This document shows, one piece after another, positions 43,478 to 55,890 of a stretch of DNA of 64,000 nt. Under the pieces are notes generated by a model. The model did not search any database and was not told the origin of the DNA. It saw nothing but the letters and a program-made list of their open reading frames with translations. Position numbers and translations under genes: made by a program. This DNA is from Limnanthes douglasii subsp. nivea (taxonomy: Eukaryota; Streptophyta; Magnoliopsida; Brassicales; Limnanthaceae). Numbering within the stretch: position 1 is the stretch's first letter; each line of letters opens with the position of its first letter. The stretch is from positions 119,854,771 through 119,918,770 of the forward strand of contig JAUPFV010000001.1 in NCBI GenBank assembly GCA_036936605.1, in the 5' to 3' direction.

Positions 43478-43830
43478 TCAGTTTCATGGCAGGTTGTAAA
43501 ACCTGACCAATAGTTTCAGACTTGTAGGTTACAAGACACAAAGCAGCAGCATGTGAAGCTTAAGGAGGATAAGAAACAGAAGATATAGAAGAGAACACAT
43601 ATAGCAAAGGTAGAAGAAGACGCAGAAAAAGCTACAAAACACCAATGAAATAGGAACAACTCAAGAAACATATGCTAAAGGAGAAGTTCATGCACGAGTA
43701 ACAAACAAACATGTACAAGGAGAACCCTATCAGTAGGAGATACCTTCTGAAACAAAAACCAAAACGTATGTAATATTTTTCAATATCAATAAATAAATTC
43801 TTTCTTGGAAAAAAAATAAATAAAATACAA

Positions 43831-44700
43831 AAAAGATAATATCAAGATAAAAAGAGAAAAATAAAAATAGTCAAAAACCTTATATGACTAATTAAAGATA
43901 TTTTAAATCTTTTTTATTATATAAAACCAAAATGAATAAATAGATAACAATTTAATTTTTGAATTTTAATTGATAATAAAATTAAAATTAATTAAAACGA
44001 ACATAATAAAAAAATTAATGGAACGGACCGTTGTAAACGTGACGGATGCATGTCTCAGTTTGCCACCTCTACTAAACTGCTTAAAGTGTTTGTTCTGTAA
44101 GTCTAAATCACTGATACCTGTAACGTTGAGTCTATGATGTTACTTGAAAGAAAAAACCACTTTGGAAAATGATCCTATCATGTTTTGGATAATGTATTTA
44201 TTTGAACTTTTGAGTCTCCAAGAAAAACATTACGCTACCTTTGGAAAGAAGACAAACAAATGCTCAAATCCATAAACAATACAAAATCAATTAAAAACCC
44301 AACAATATATTTTGAATATATTTTGTATCACCACTAACCTTATCATTGGGTTTATGATTAACATTCCTAAGTAGTTGCATACCTAAATTATAAATACATG
44401 TACGAGTTTAATAGTGATCATTTTAAAGTTGGGGTAGTTTTTCGTTGATTAGTTTAAAGTACCTATAATATATAATATAATTTTGTTCGGTGTCTAATAA
44501 TTAGTTAACATATTTTAATTCAATAATTTTGTGGATTTGTGTATGTATGAGAAGTATTAATTTTATATTATTTAAAATACTGTATTAAATATATAAAATA
44601 ATGAAATTTATTATGAACAATTATATTTTTAACAATATTTATTCCGTCAAATTTAAAATTCACTCTAAATATGAAAAAGTAGTTGGGAGGCAAAATTGTG
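43831..44700. other. Intergenic, no gene seen
   Basis: AT-rich sequence between LINE 2 and LINE 3, starting with A-rich stretches. No ORF with a recognisable motif. Confidence 0.5.
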
Positions 44701-44973
44701 GTTGGGGATTATTCAAGAAATAATTTTTTTTTAAATCGAAATCGAGATAAACAGACTTCCTCCCTCTTAAAATCCAAACCACGATTCAAATAATTTCTCT
44801 GTTGCTTGTTTATTGACCGAAGACATCGCCAAAATCACAATACAGAAAGATTTAATCACCAATCTTTTCATCTGAAGACATAAGATTCTGGAGTTTAAGT
44901 CAAATAGTAGAGTTGTGAGTAAATTAGACAAATTATTGTATCAAAGAATCTCAATTTCTTATCGACTGAAGAA

Positions 44974-46320
44974 ATGACCGATAAATCTAGTCATCAACGG
45001 AAAGAATTAATAGAAGACCTCAACAAAAATCCTAAGATTATGAGTCATGAAAATCCCTTGACAAGAATGAACGATGAAACACCAAAATCAAAATATTTCG
45101 TTGAGGATAAGAATCAAGATAAGGAAAAGCAACAATACAAAGCAAGAAATAAGGTTCCTTATCCTCAGGCGTACGAAGATCAATTTCCAACACTAAAGAT
45201 GACTATAGTTGGCGAGCATAATCACTATCAGCCCAAGAAAACAACTCATATGTCATCAATGGAAGTTGTTAAGCCACAAAACAACAAAGAAGAAGTTCTC
45301 CACGGACCATTTCAAATTTCACCAAAGAAGAATTCAAGGTTGTCCATTTCTATGAGCAAAATAAGTCTATTTTAATCAATAACTCCAGATCTACTTTGAT
45401 AGGTAAATTTTCTCTAGGACGACCCCAGTTAGAAATTATACAAACTTTTATAGAAAAATTAAAGTAACTGGTAATTCTAACTTATTTGTCTTTAATCAAA
45501 GACATATATTAATTGAGCTTGAAAATATTGAAGATTTAAAAATTATATAGAAATGTAATGTTTGGTTAGTTAGCCAAAACTCCATGAGGCTCCTGAAATG
45601 GGAGCCTCATTACAATCCCAATAAAGAATCCCATGTAACCCAGTGTGGGTTACATTTCCAAAAATCATTGAGTTTCTTTACAACAAAGACATAATTAATA
45701 TTATAGCTAAAATTATAGGAAGACCTTTGGACATATGGAACCCTAACAGAAAATGGGCAAGATATATTTTAGTGTAAGGCTTGGATAAAATTGGATGCAT
45801 CCAAACCTCTCAGTAAAATAAATTGGATTGAATTTGGAGGCCAATATAGCTTTTAGCTAGACATTATATATGGAGCAACACCATTATATTTTCTGGATTG
45901 CCACCATCTTGTACATTATGCAAATAAATGTAATAAAAGTAAAAAAGTTGAACAACCAAATAGATTCTGGTAATCAAATTAACTTAAAACAACTTGGCGA
46001 ATCTAATAAAATAATAAAATCCAGGAATAGTAGAGTTAAATCTATAATAGTTTGTAAACAAATGAATATAATGAAAAAACTTTAGGAAACCAGGTTTCTA
46101 AAACTTTAAAGGCTACTGAAAAATATTTACCATAAACTACACCACACACACAAAATCTAATAAATCATGAAACCAATACCCAACTTCCTTACACCTCAAT
46201 CAATATTGAGAAGTTAAACTCGAAAATAATAAAAGCTTTGCATCCAATTGAGCTTGGAAACAGATTCAATGTTTTACATGATTCACATGAGGATGAACAA
46301 ACTGATAAATCTCATAAACC
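44974..46320 (+). pseudogene. ORF1 remnant of LINE 3
   Basis: The ATG at 44974 opens a 133-codon frame rich in K, Q and N (MTDKSSHQRKELIEDL). A DUF4283-like part follows in other frames, with STLIGKFSLGRPQLEIIQTF near 45395 and MRLLKWEPHYNPNKESHV near 45583. Cys-rich traces near 45895-45930 may be the knuckle. Numerous breaks. Confidence 0.65.
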
Positions 46321-46489
46321 ACTTTAACTAGTAGTCTACCACCAACCCCAATATATTAACACAACAATAAATTCAGAGAGTTTACAAATGTTACAAAAAA
46401 GAAAACAAACAAGGCAAAAACTTCAGCAACATGATTTTAACTAACAAAACAATGAACCTTAAATGATCAGATAAACATTCTTCCTCTAG

Positions 46490-49400
46490 TATAAAAGGAC
46501 TTTTAAAGTACTAAAATGGAATACTAGAGGAGTACGGAACAAAGCCACAATAAGCAGGGTAAATACATTAATAAAATCTGAAAGAACATAGTTTTTAGCC
46601 TTACAAGAACCAATGGTAACAGAAAATAAACTTGAACCACTGTTAAAAACTCTTGGATTTAATAAAGGTATTATAAATCTAACGAACAAAATCTACATCA
46701 TATGGAGGGATAATTTTATTATGGATGTGATATGCAAACATGAGCAGCCCATTTACCTAAAAGTCTATCATTCTACTGATAACAAAGAGTTTATGGTTAC
46801 AGACATATATGCTAAATGTAATAGAACAAACAAAATCTTCTTATGAGATAAGATTAGATGTCTCTCGAACAATTCAATTGAGTGTATTGTTATAGGAGAT
46901 TTCAATTGCATCATTATTGCATCTGAACAACTATCATGCTCAACTTTGTGTTTAAGAAGTCTAGATGACTTCAAAACACAATCTTGGATCGTGCTTTGAA
47001 AGACCCTGGCTATATTGGATCAGCCTACACTTGGAAAAATAAAATAAGTTGGAACATATTAGATAGGGTATTAATAAATGGGAAAATAAGAAACTATTTT
47101 GATAAAATACATGTCAAACACTTAGGTAAAACCTATTCAGATTATTCCCCAATATGCATAGCTTTAGAAAATAACTCTTTCAAATCAAAATATTCATTTA
47201 AATTTCCCAAGATGTGAACTTTACATCCACCAAACAATAAAGAATTCATTAAGCATACCAATAACTGGTCAATCCTTAATCTGTTGGAAAAACGTTAAAA
47301 GGCTTAAAGTCATCCTAAAAACTTGGAATAAAGAAGTTTTTGGCATCATCTTTAATGATATTTCTAAAGTCGAGGATGAATAATACATTATGAAAATATT
47401 ATTCAAACAAATCGAAACTTAGAAAAAAAACAATATGGCTAAAGCTAATGCCAATTATCTTCTTCTCTTCGCAAGAAAAGAAGTATATTGGGAGCAAACA
47501 AATATCAATAGAATTAAACAGGGTGATAAAAACTTTCCTTTCTTTCACAAATTTGTAAAGAAAAGACAAAGAAAGAACATAATCAATGGTATATATCATG
47601 ATGGTATATAGATTGATGATCAAAATCAAATTGGTGAGCATACTGTTAACTACTTTAAAAACTTGTTAACATCCAATAACATAGTAAACCAATATTGTGA
47701 TCCTACAAAAATCATCCCTAAGTTAATCTTAAATGAAGATAATCAAACCCATTTTGGAATTCCAACAAAATTATTAAATACATAAGGAAATAAAAAGTCT
47801 AACCCCAAACAGTGTTGTTGGACCAGATGGGTTCAATGCAGCATTCTATCAAACTTGTTGGCCCGTTATTCAAAATGATTCAGTGTTGGTTGTGGTAGAT
47901 TACTTTAATGATAAACTAGATCCAAATGAATATTTTCTACTTCCATCTGCCTAATCCCTAAATCAGAAAATCCTAAACAACTAAAAGATTATAGACCAGT
48001 CAGTTTATATTCAGTTCTCAATAGAATTCTGTCCAAAATTTTAAAAAACAGGCTAACCATTATCCTTCCCAAAAATATTTTTGAAGAGCAATGTGGGTTT
48101 GTTCATGGAAAAAATATTCATGAATATATCATTCTCCCCCAATAAATTATTTTTTATCTAAACAAAAATATAAAAGGTGGTAAAATCACATTAAAAATAA
48201 ATATGACAAAAGTCTTTAGTAAACTATCTTATAGTTTTATTTTTAATGTAATGAAAGCATTTGGGTTTCATACCAACTTCGTTAATCTTATAAGTAGAGG
48301 TATTAAATCTATATTTTACTCCATCATTGTAAATTGTGAACTAAAATAATACTTTAATTGATCTAATAGAATAAGGTAGATGGACCCCATATCCCCCAGC
48401 CTTTTCATAATTGCTAAGGAATACCTCATTAGAGAAATTAATAAACTTATGAATCAAAATCAATCAATGAAATTTAAAAATAAAAATGAAATGAATGTTA
48501 ACTGCTTAATATTTACAAATGAATTTATCATCTTTGCAAATGAATCAGTTAATAATATTAACATTTTGAGTAACTTCCTCAATCTATACCAAGAAATATC
48601 TTGTCAATCTATCAACACTGAAAAGTCTAGTTTAATTATTACCAAAACAATAAACAATACCAGAATTCAAACTCTTGAAAGGCTAATTGGTTTCGAAAGA
48701 AAATATATTCCAATGAATTACTTAGGTGTCTTGATCCATAACACTAATAAGGCTAAATTATATGTTGAATTGGTTAATAAAATAAGAGTTAAAATTCAGG
48801 GTTGAGATTGCAAATCCTTATCATATGGTGGAACATTAGTATTGATTCAATCAGTACTAATGACCAGTCCTTCTAATTATGTCCAATGCTACAATTGTCT
48901 TAAGACTATAATACAAAGAATTGAGAGACTTCTCAACATATTCTTTTGGGAATCTAATGAATCTTCTCAAACAATTATGTGGACTAATTGGAACTCTATA
49001 AGTAAACGTTACAATGATGATAGACTAAATATTAGAAAGCTTACTGACCTTCAAGACACATACTCATGTAAATCATAGTTTAAGTATATGGAAAACAAAA
49101 CCTTTTGGGCTAGATACATGCAATCTATCTACTGTAAAAACTCTCACCCTTATACTTAAATCAAACTTAAAAGGCTCTAAAATATGAAAGAGATTAATCT
49201 CCATAAAAGATATTGTTTAATCATTCATCAATTGCAAACTAAGTAAAGGCTGGATCTCAGTAGATAATAATCTTCAAAATCAAAACTTTATTTTTGCTTC
49301 AAAATATCAATTTTCCCTAACATAGCAACAGTAAACCACACATTTGTTTTACTCCTATTGCTTTGGCTGTCTGGTCAGAGCTGACTGGTCTTTTAAAAAT

Positions 49401-50095
49401 AAAAATTTGGCAAATACATGACAGTCCAACATCTAACTAGATGTTGGTTTTGGTCAACAAACAAAAATATACACATCAGAACCATGATTCAATCTACTAT
49501 TTGCTGGTCTATATAGAATTTTAGGAATAAATCCAAATTTAAAAATAAATTAATAAGTTTAAACCTTATTTTAACTAGGCTAGACAATGAAAATATATTA
49601 AAGAAGAAAATTTGGATATGAGACCTTCACATTGCCAAGAATCTTGGCTGTTACATCCATATTAATAGCTCTGACAAGGTGAACACATTGAAATTGATAC
49701 ACCCTCAAGATGATATATTTAAGTTAAATTGTAATGGATCTTGCCTTTCAAATGGTGAATCCAATGGAATTGGTCTTATAAAAGACAAAAATGGTGATGT
49801 TTTAGCTGTTTATGGCAGACTTTATAGTAAGCAAAACCCACTTGTAGGTGAGCGTATGGAACTATTAGATGACATAACATTATATTTTCAAAATGGATAC
49901 AAGAAGGTTGACATAGAATCGGACTATGTCATTCTAATAGATATGCTTGCTCAAGGCTCTGCCCCATGGTGTTTAGACTCAGTAATTAGATGTTGCAGAA
50001 AGCTCATATTCTCCGTTATGAACATTAAACATATTTGTAGATGCCATAATCAGGTTGTTGATTTGTTTACCGTTGGACACTTAAGTGTAAAATGA
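46490..50095 (+). pseudogene. ORF2 remnant of LINE 3: endonuclease, RT, RNase H
   Basis: Endonuclease starts near 46505 (KVLKWNTRGVRNKA) and continues past 46984 (GYIGSAYTWKNKISWNILD). RT runs from about 47800 to 48640, with DYRPVSLYSVLNRILSKIL near 47985 and the PISPSLFIIAKEYLIREINK part from 48386. The following conserved part (YIPMNYLGVLIH) is near 48700. RNase H at 49679-50095 is well kept (FKLNCNGSCLSNGESNGIG, DIESDYVILIDML) and ends with a stop at 50093-50095. Confidence 0.8.
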
Positions 50096-50410
50096 AACAA
50101 GACTATATCAATAACCGACTTTCTAATTCCGTTAGTGCAATAGCTCTATTAAAAAGCTTTGGAATATACTACTTAAGGTCTTAAAACTAACAAACGATCT
50201 CAATGATTCTATTATGTTCAAATACACCTATATGTTTTCATTTTTAATTCCAGGTTAAATATTAGTGGAGACATATGGACACTTTTGAAGAAAAAAAAGA
50301 ATCAAAACACCGAGAGAACATCAATAAAACATAGAACAACCTTGGTTCACTAGTCCAACAACATTTAAAATGTATTTTGTATATAAATATAAGAATTCAA
50401 CTCATAAAAA

Positions 50411-51660
50411 TTGTAATACCAAATAAAACTTAAATTTGTATATCTATTTTAAACGATAAAAATTTAATTGATAAAAAAAAATTCTCTGCTAGATATAATT
50501 TATTTGATGATTTACTACTTTATAAAATAACCCTTTAACAACCCATTGCTCTCTAAATTTTGTCATAATTAATTAATTTGGTATTAAAGAAGAAATTAAA
50601 CCAATGTAAAGAGCAATTAATGGCTTGGAATCTATCAAAAAACTAGAAGAGGCATGTTCTCGCTCTCTTATAAGCCGCTTTTTACTCCCGAAAGGACTTG
50701 AGATTGTTGATATCTTATCATCTCTAAAAGCTTAATTAAAGTCTTGATTAGTTAATTACTTAAGCTTAAACACCGTGATTATTTAAGTTATTAACAGCCG
50801 ACCAACCCTAAACTTGCCATGTGATTGCGTCACGATAATTTGGAATCATCCTAATCAACAAAATAATCAATTAGTTAGCTAATAAGCTTTTTAAAGTTTA
50901 ACTAGTGGGGTTTAATGTCAACGAATAATCTTTCCGGATTAACAGATAGACAATGACCTATTTTATTGTTCTGGTTTGTTTACTTTAATATTATTTCTTT
51001 TGGAATTGAGTTCGACTAAGTTGGATTGGACCACAGCAAAACATGATAATAAAAGTCGTAATTTATTATTAACGTGATCGAGGTTTCTGAAAATTAAAAC
51101 TCTAAAACTTGATTTATGGTAAATATTATTTGACTATTGATTAAAAAAACAATAGCAATACAACCCACTATAAGTTATTGTAGGGTTATATTTTATTTTA
51201 GGGACACTTACGGAATGGGTCTGGAATTTGTCTCTATTTGCCAAAGCATATCCACAGATCCATTTTACAAATAGATCCAACCCATTTAAAAAAAAAACTC
51301 AATTATCTATAAAAACAAAACAATTACATCCCCAAATTAAAATATTTAAACCTAATTTAAAAAACAATCATTTCTCCTCAAACTTTCTTTGTCATATTAT
51401 CAAATTTATTAAGGTTAAAATTATATTTAAAATTTAAATTTGGACTAATAGGTAAATAAAATCATATTTTGGTAGATATTGGTAAAATCTATTTGAGGCT
51501 GGACTTATTAGTAAATTGGATACGTTTTTGTACCCAATTGGTATAAATCCCTTTATTTTATTTTTATCGTTTGTCTTTTATTTTTATTTAAGTTTTAAAA
51601 AAAATTAACTAATTAAAAATAATAATTTACACGACCTATATTTCAGTTTTCCCCCTTAGA
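50411..51660. other. Intergenic, no gene seen
   Basis: AT-rich sequence. A 9-bp inverted pair (AAAAGCTTA at 50726, TAAGCTTTT at 50883) frames 166 bases but lacks a target duplication. A 69-codon plus-strand frame at 51228-51437 is low-complexity and looks like chance. Confidence 0.45.
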
Positions 51661-52340
51661 TTTGGAAGAAAATAGTACCTCTTCGTGCTATAGCTAGTAA
51701 TTTGTATAGGGTGGTTATCGGTAATGGTTTGGATACCTCATTCTAGTATAACCTTTGATTTTTTTCTACCCCATTAGAAAAATATAATGGCAAAAACATC
51801 ATCAAAGGTTCTAGGCTTAAGAAAAATCGCATGCTCTCTGATAACATCAATAATGGTCAGTGGAACTAGCCATCTAATATCAGATCGACAAGAGTAAGGA
51901 ATCATATCAATCTTCAAGAGATTAACAATCTCATTCTCTCTCTACCTCCTCTAAATATCTACTACAATGACGTCAAATTGGTCTTCTTCTCGAAACTGTG
52001 ATCTTTGGCGTTCTTGCTTCGGCACGGTCATTTGCCACGTCTGGAGGGAGAGGAATGCAATAATTTTGTGTTCCCCTCCTGCCATTACCTCTACGGTTTC
52101 TTACAGCATTTTCTCGGATCTACGGTTCAAATTCCATGGCACCAAGATTAGATGACCGGTGTAATTTCCTTATAATTTATTAACTTGTGTTTTTTCTTGT
52201 CTTTTGCGTATCCCTTTTCTCTCCTTGTTAGCCTCGTCCGCAGCCCGCTACTCCTGATGGCTTCTTTGAATATGTTGTCTTCCCTTTTCCGGACGGATTT
52301 ATTCTATCTCTCATATATTTTTGTTATTCTATACCCTACT
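51661..52340 (+). pseudogene. 3' fragment of a different LINE (LINE 4)
   Basis: Plus-strand translation gives the region after LINE reverse transcriptase: IWKKIVPLRAIASNLYRVVIG followed by a GNGLDT turn near 51660-51745. NINNGQWN comes next near 51845, and ICHVWRERNAIIL at 52030-52065 is the typical C-terminal box. The stop is at 52152-52154, and no RNase H follows, so this is a LINE type different from LINEs 1-3. Bases 52155-52340 are T-rich and may be its 3' untranslated region. Only the last quarter of ORF2 remains. Confidence 0.68.
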
Positions 52341-52364
52341 TTCCCTTGATATAGAAATTGTAAC

Positions 52365-52526
52365 TTAGTTTAAGGACCCATTAGTAATCTGGTTTGAAGT
52401 GACCAACAGCTAGCTTAGTCAACATTTAACACATTTGTCTTGTTTGGATTTTCATTTTAGTGATGTGGTCCGAATCGCCCATCAGATTAAGTCAGGACAT
52501 AGTAACTAAAATATCTGAACTCATCA
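52365..52526 (-). repeat. Orphan LTR fragment related to the element 2 LTR
   Basis: The segment is colinear with about 18860-19009: a CCCATTAG start, GACCAACAGCTAGCTTAGTC, a TTGTCTTGTT-type centre, and an end in CTCATCA. The inner half of the LTR is absent, and no gag or pol of that family adjoins it. Orientation is the same as in element 2. Confidence 0.6.
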
Positions 52527-52549
52527 ACTATGTCACTTTATATATGATT

Positions 52550-55410
52550 ACTTTTATTGGACTAATATTGATGATAGTCAAATACGTCAATAAAGCACGT
52601 GACATTTTATCCTAATCGATAATTCTCAACAATCACTCGGATCACCATATGCTAATATAGGATGCATCCACCAAATCAACATTTTTTATTTCTATACTCA
52701 TTAAGATAAACTTATCAATCTCGTACATGAACATTAACGACATAAGACTAATGTCATTTTTATTGTATTACAATCTACAAATGGACGCATCAATAATCAC
52801 AACATAATAATAATCAATTACATTATACTACAAATATATCTTATAATTTAATACGAACTCTCATTAAAACCAATAATCATATAAATATACAACACGTATA
52901 TTAATAATGTGTTTAATATAAATCTTAGAAACTAATGTCTTAGTCACAGGATTCACCACTATTGACTTTGTCCTGCTATGTTCTACATTGATTTGATGAC
53001 TCTGCCTCTCTCTTTAACAGACATGGACTTGATATCAATATGTTTGTATTAACCGAGGTCATGTTATTGTTTGAATAATAGACCATTAAATTATTTATCA
53101 CAATATAATCTAAGGGTCTTTATATCTTTTTCATGATGCGCAATCTCGTGACAAAATCTTGCAGTTAAAGTGCATGGTTAGATGTCTCAAAATATGCAAC
53201 AAATGACACAATAATAGTGGAAGATACAATCAGTTTTTCTGGTGTAATATTCCATGATATTACACATCCCACTAAATTTAATTTGATGCATGAAGTTGAA
53301 TGTTTAGAATACTCACATCTGGTAAAATATGAGTCAAAATACCATCTTCATTTTATCCGACCTCTTGTACATGAATCGTTGATGTTTTGTTTGTTGCAAT
53401 ACCAGATTACTCTTTTAACTACCTTACAATATTCCATCCTCAGCTTACGTCCATAGCATCCTATCACACTGATAACAAATGTAATGTCTAATCTCGTACA
53501 AACTTGGTCATACATTAGAGTTTCAGTAACCGAAGCATATATAATCCTTTATATTTCTTTAATCTTCGGTTTGGTATTTGTAATATTGCTTGAGAAATAA
53601 AATTTTCACCTTTTGAGATATAAGTTTTATTTCTTTTGTTGTTTGTCATCCTATAACGATATAACATGCTCTCAATATACATTTTTTGTGATAAACCCAA
53701 AATTTCAAGTGATGAATTTGAATTATTAAAGTAAAATATGTATCAACAAGATCTTTATAGAAAATATTTATCCAAAAAACATTAATGCTAACATATAAAA
53801 AAATCCTTAGCGTTTATGATTAGTAACATGACGTCAACATACAACACCAGCTTGTACTCTCACTTGTTGAGAAGGTAAAGTTTGATCTTCTTGAAAAACT
53901 TTATTTTGGTATGTTAGAACCACTTGAATTTTGTTCGTATTGGATAATATATGCAGGTGAAAAATGAACATCATCTTGAGTATCAGTATGTTTTAACAAT
54001 ATTGAATGGTGATTGACCTACATACGAAATCATTCCATATTAGAGTATAATTGTTAGTTACTCATTAATCTCTCAAGATTCTTCCTCCAAATGAATGATT
54101 GTTACTAAAGTATCCCTTCCAAACTGAATATACTCAAATAATTTTAATCAACCCTAATCTTCTTCTTAGAAGGATCATGAAATTTAGAACACCATATTAT
54201 AGTAAGTATATCCAATGAAATAACTACTAACTTTGTCCGGATTCTAGTTTATTTGTACTAAGTCTATAAGGCATAACTTTAGCGAGACATCCTTAAACAT
54301 GTAAATGATTTAAACTATGTTTACGCCCATCCGAAGTTCATACGGTGTTCTAATAATTTATTTAGCTGGAACTCTATCCAAAAAGTAGGTCGTACAATTT
54401 ATTTCTTCTCTCCAAAGTGGTATAGGTAATATTTCATGACCAATCATATTTATTACCAAATCCTTTAGTGTATGTTGTATCTATATGTAATTCATGTTGG
54501 CGTAACCAATATTATATACTAAGGAAATATTTTGCATTCCTCTAAAAAATCTACAAATTATCTGTGATATTCGTCACTTGAACCATCATATCTATTATAG
54601 TATTAACCACCACAGTCTGATCTGACGTACTTAGTTTTCAAACCAATTCATTTTCCAACCTCGGTCTTAAAGCCTTTGAGCTTATAAATGGCGTATGATT
54701 TCTCGTGAATAAGATATGGATAGTCGTACCGCAAAAAAACATCAATGAATGTTATAAAATATTGTTGGTCATTTTATGATTATAGAGAATGATCCATTGA
54801 TGTCTATCTGTATCATGCCCCATAATTTTTCTCTCTATATGCATCTAACGTTTTCATCTTAGTACAATTTCTCTTACGATATTCAATGAAAATATCAAAG
54901 TCTTAAAAAAAATCTATGAAATTAATAAATATTTTGCAACAAGGTTTTTAATTTTATTTATTAAAATATGATCTACATTGTGCCAAAGTTTTGCTAAATT
55001 TTTAGTTTTACAATTTAGTTTTTTTATTACATTTACGTTTATTACTTCTTTGTGATCCTTAATAGTGTTTAACTAATATATATTATAATTTGCTATTACT
55101 TTTTAAAATCTCATAACATTGTTTTGTAAATAAAGACATAATCCATCATTTTTAAACATATAATAATATCCATATTTATCCAAGAATAGAAAATAAATAA
55201 GACTATTTCTAAATGAAGGTACATGTAATACACATGTAAGATAAAACAAATGTCTACTACATAATAACAAATTAGCATCGCAAATAATGTGAATTAAACA
55301 TGAATTGCATTTACTTATATAAATATATATTTCACCATTATTCAAATTTTGTTTCCTTCCATCCTTAAAAGATGTACGGACATGAGCTATTTCAACTGTA
55401 TCAACCCATA
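52550..55410 (-). mobile_element. Decayed Ty1/Copia fragment (Copia B): integrase and RT
   Basis: On the minus strand the order from the right is pre-integrase region (55103-55400, FYLTCVLHVPSFRNSLIYF), integrase (near 54330-54430, INCTTYFLDRVPAK, then TPYELR), and the linker with FIGYT near 54215. RT follows near 53820 (LYVDVMLLI, where an intact copy has YVDD). The post-RT segment is at 53515-53700 (LSQKMYIESMLYRYRMTNNK). RNase H traces are near 53050-53190. Many stops and shifts; LTRs not identified. Confidence 0.72.
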
Positions 55411-55890
55411 TTCCAAACAAAAAGTATCAGAGCTCCACGCCCACGCCGGCACGATATGGGTAAAATTCTCGGGTGTCGAACATGATGAACCAACAGTCAT
55501 GGTCAAGGTGAATTGTCTATGTTATAGATCACTAATATGACCTGGTTTTGAGTGTCCATAGCTCATCAAGCGATGTGACTTGATTGGAGTGTATCAATGC
55601 GGTGTGATTTGATTGGACTGACACTAAGGAATGACCATTGTGGTCTGGTAAAAATGAGCATATAGATATGTTGTAGAGCTCTATGGCTCAGATAGTAAAC
55701 CGACACAACTTGATTAGAGTGAAATGATGGAAGTCAAATGAGAGGAAGCTAAAGTGGTACTTTGTCCGAGAAGAAGATTTGTTTGGTACGATCAAAGTCC
55801 TACATCGGTAGCCATGAGAAAGATCAATGATATATAAATAACAATGTACCCCAACAAATATGAGACTTTGAAAAGTAAAACAAAATCAAA
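55411..55890 (+). mobile_element. TRIM-like LTR-element remnant
   Basis: GTATCAGAGCTC at 55424-55435 matches most of the usual initiator-Met tRNA primer site (TGGTATCAGAGC) of plant LTR elements on the plus strand. About 360 bases later, AGTCCTACATCGGTAGCCAT near 55797 resembles the AGTCCCACATCGG words typical of TRIM LTRs, followed by GATATATAAATAAC. There is no coding sequence between them. The left LTR seems to be lost or replaced at the junction with Copia B. Confidence 0.35.

Larger units (their letters stand above)
37681..43830 (+). mobile_element. Decayed, near full-length plant L1-type LINE with RNase H (LINE 2)
   Basis: It has a 5' stem-loop leader, ORF1, ORF2 (endonuclease, RT, Cys/His region, RNase H), a short 3' untranslated region with TATCAATAAATAAATTC and an A-rich tail from about 43818. 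The length of about 6.15 kb is normal for plant L1 elements. Both ORFs are interrupted. No target-site duplication was found by eye. Confidence 0.85.
44701..50410 (+). mobile_element. Decayed plant L1-type LINE with RNase H (LINE 3)
   Basis: It has the same domain order and direction as LINE 2 but differs clearly in sequence, so it is a separate insertion of a related family and not a duplicate. Its 5' end is placed from the LINE 2 leader length. The 3' end near 50410 is uncertain. No leader hairpin like that of LINE 2 was seen. Confidence 0.8.

Noticed and set aside
50726..50891. MITE candidate framed by AAAAGCTTA and TAAGCTTTT
   Set aside because: The inverted pair is only nine bases, similarity decays at once inside it, and no target duplication is visible.
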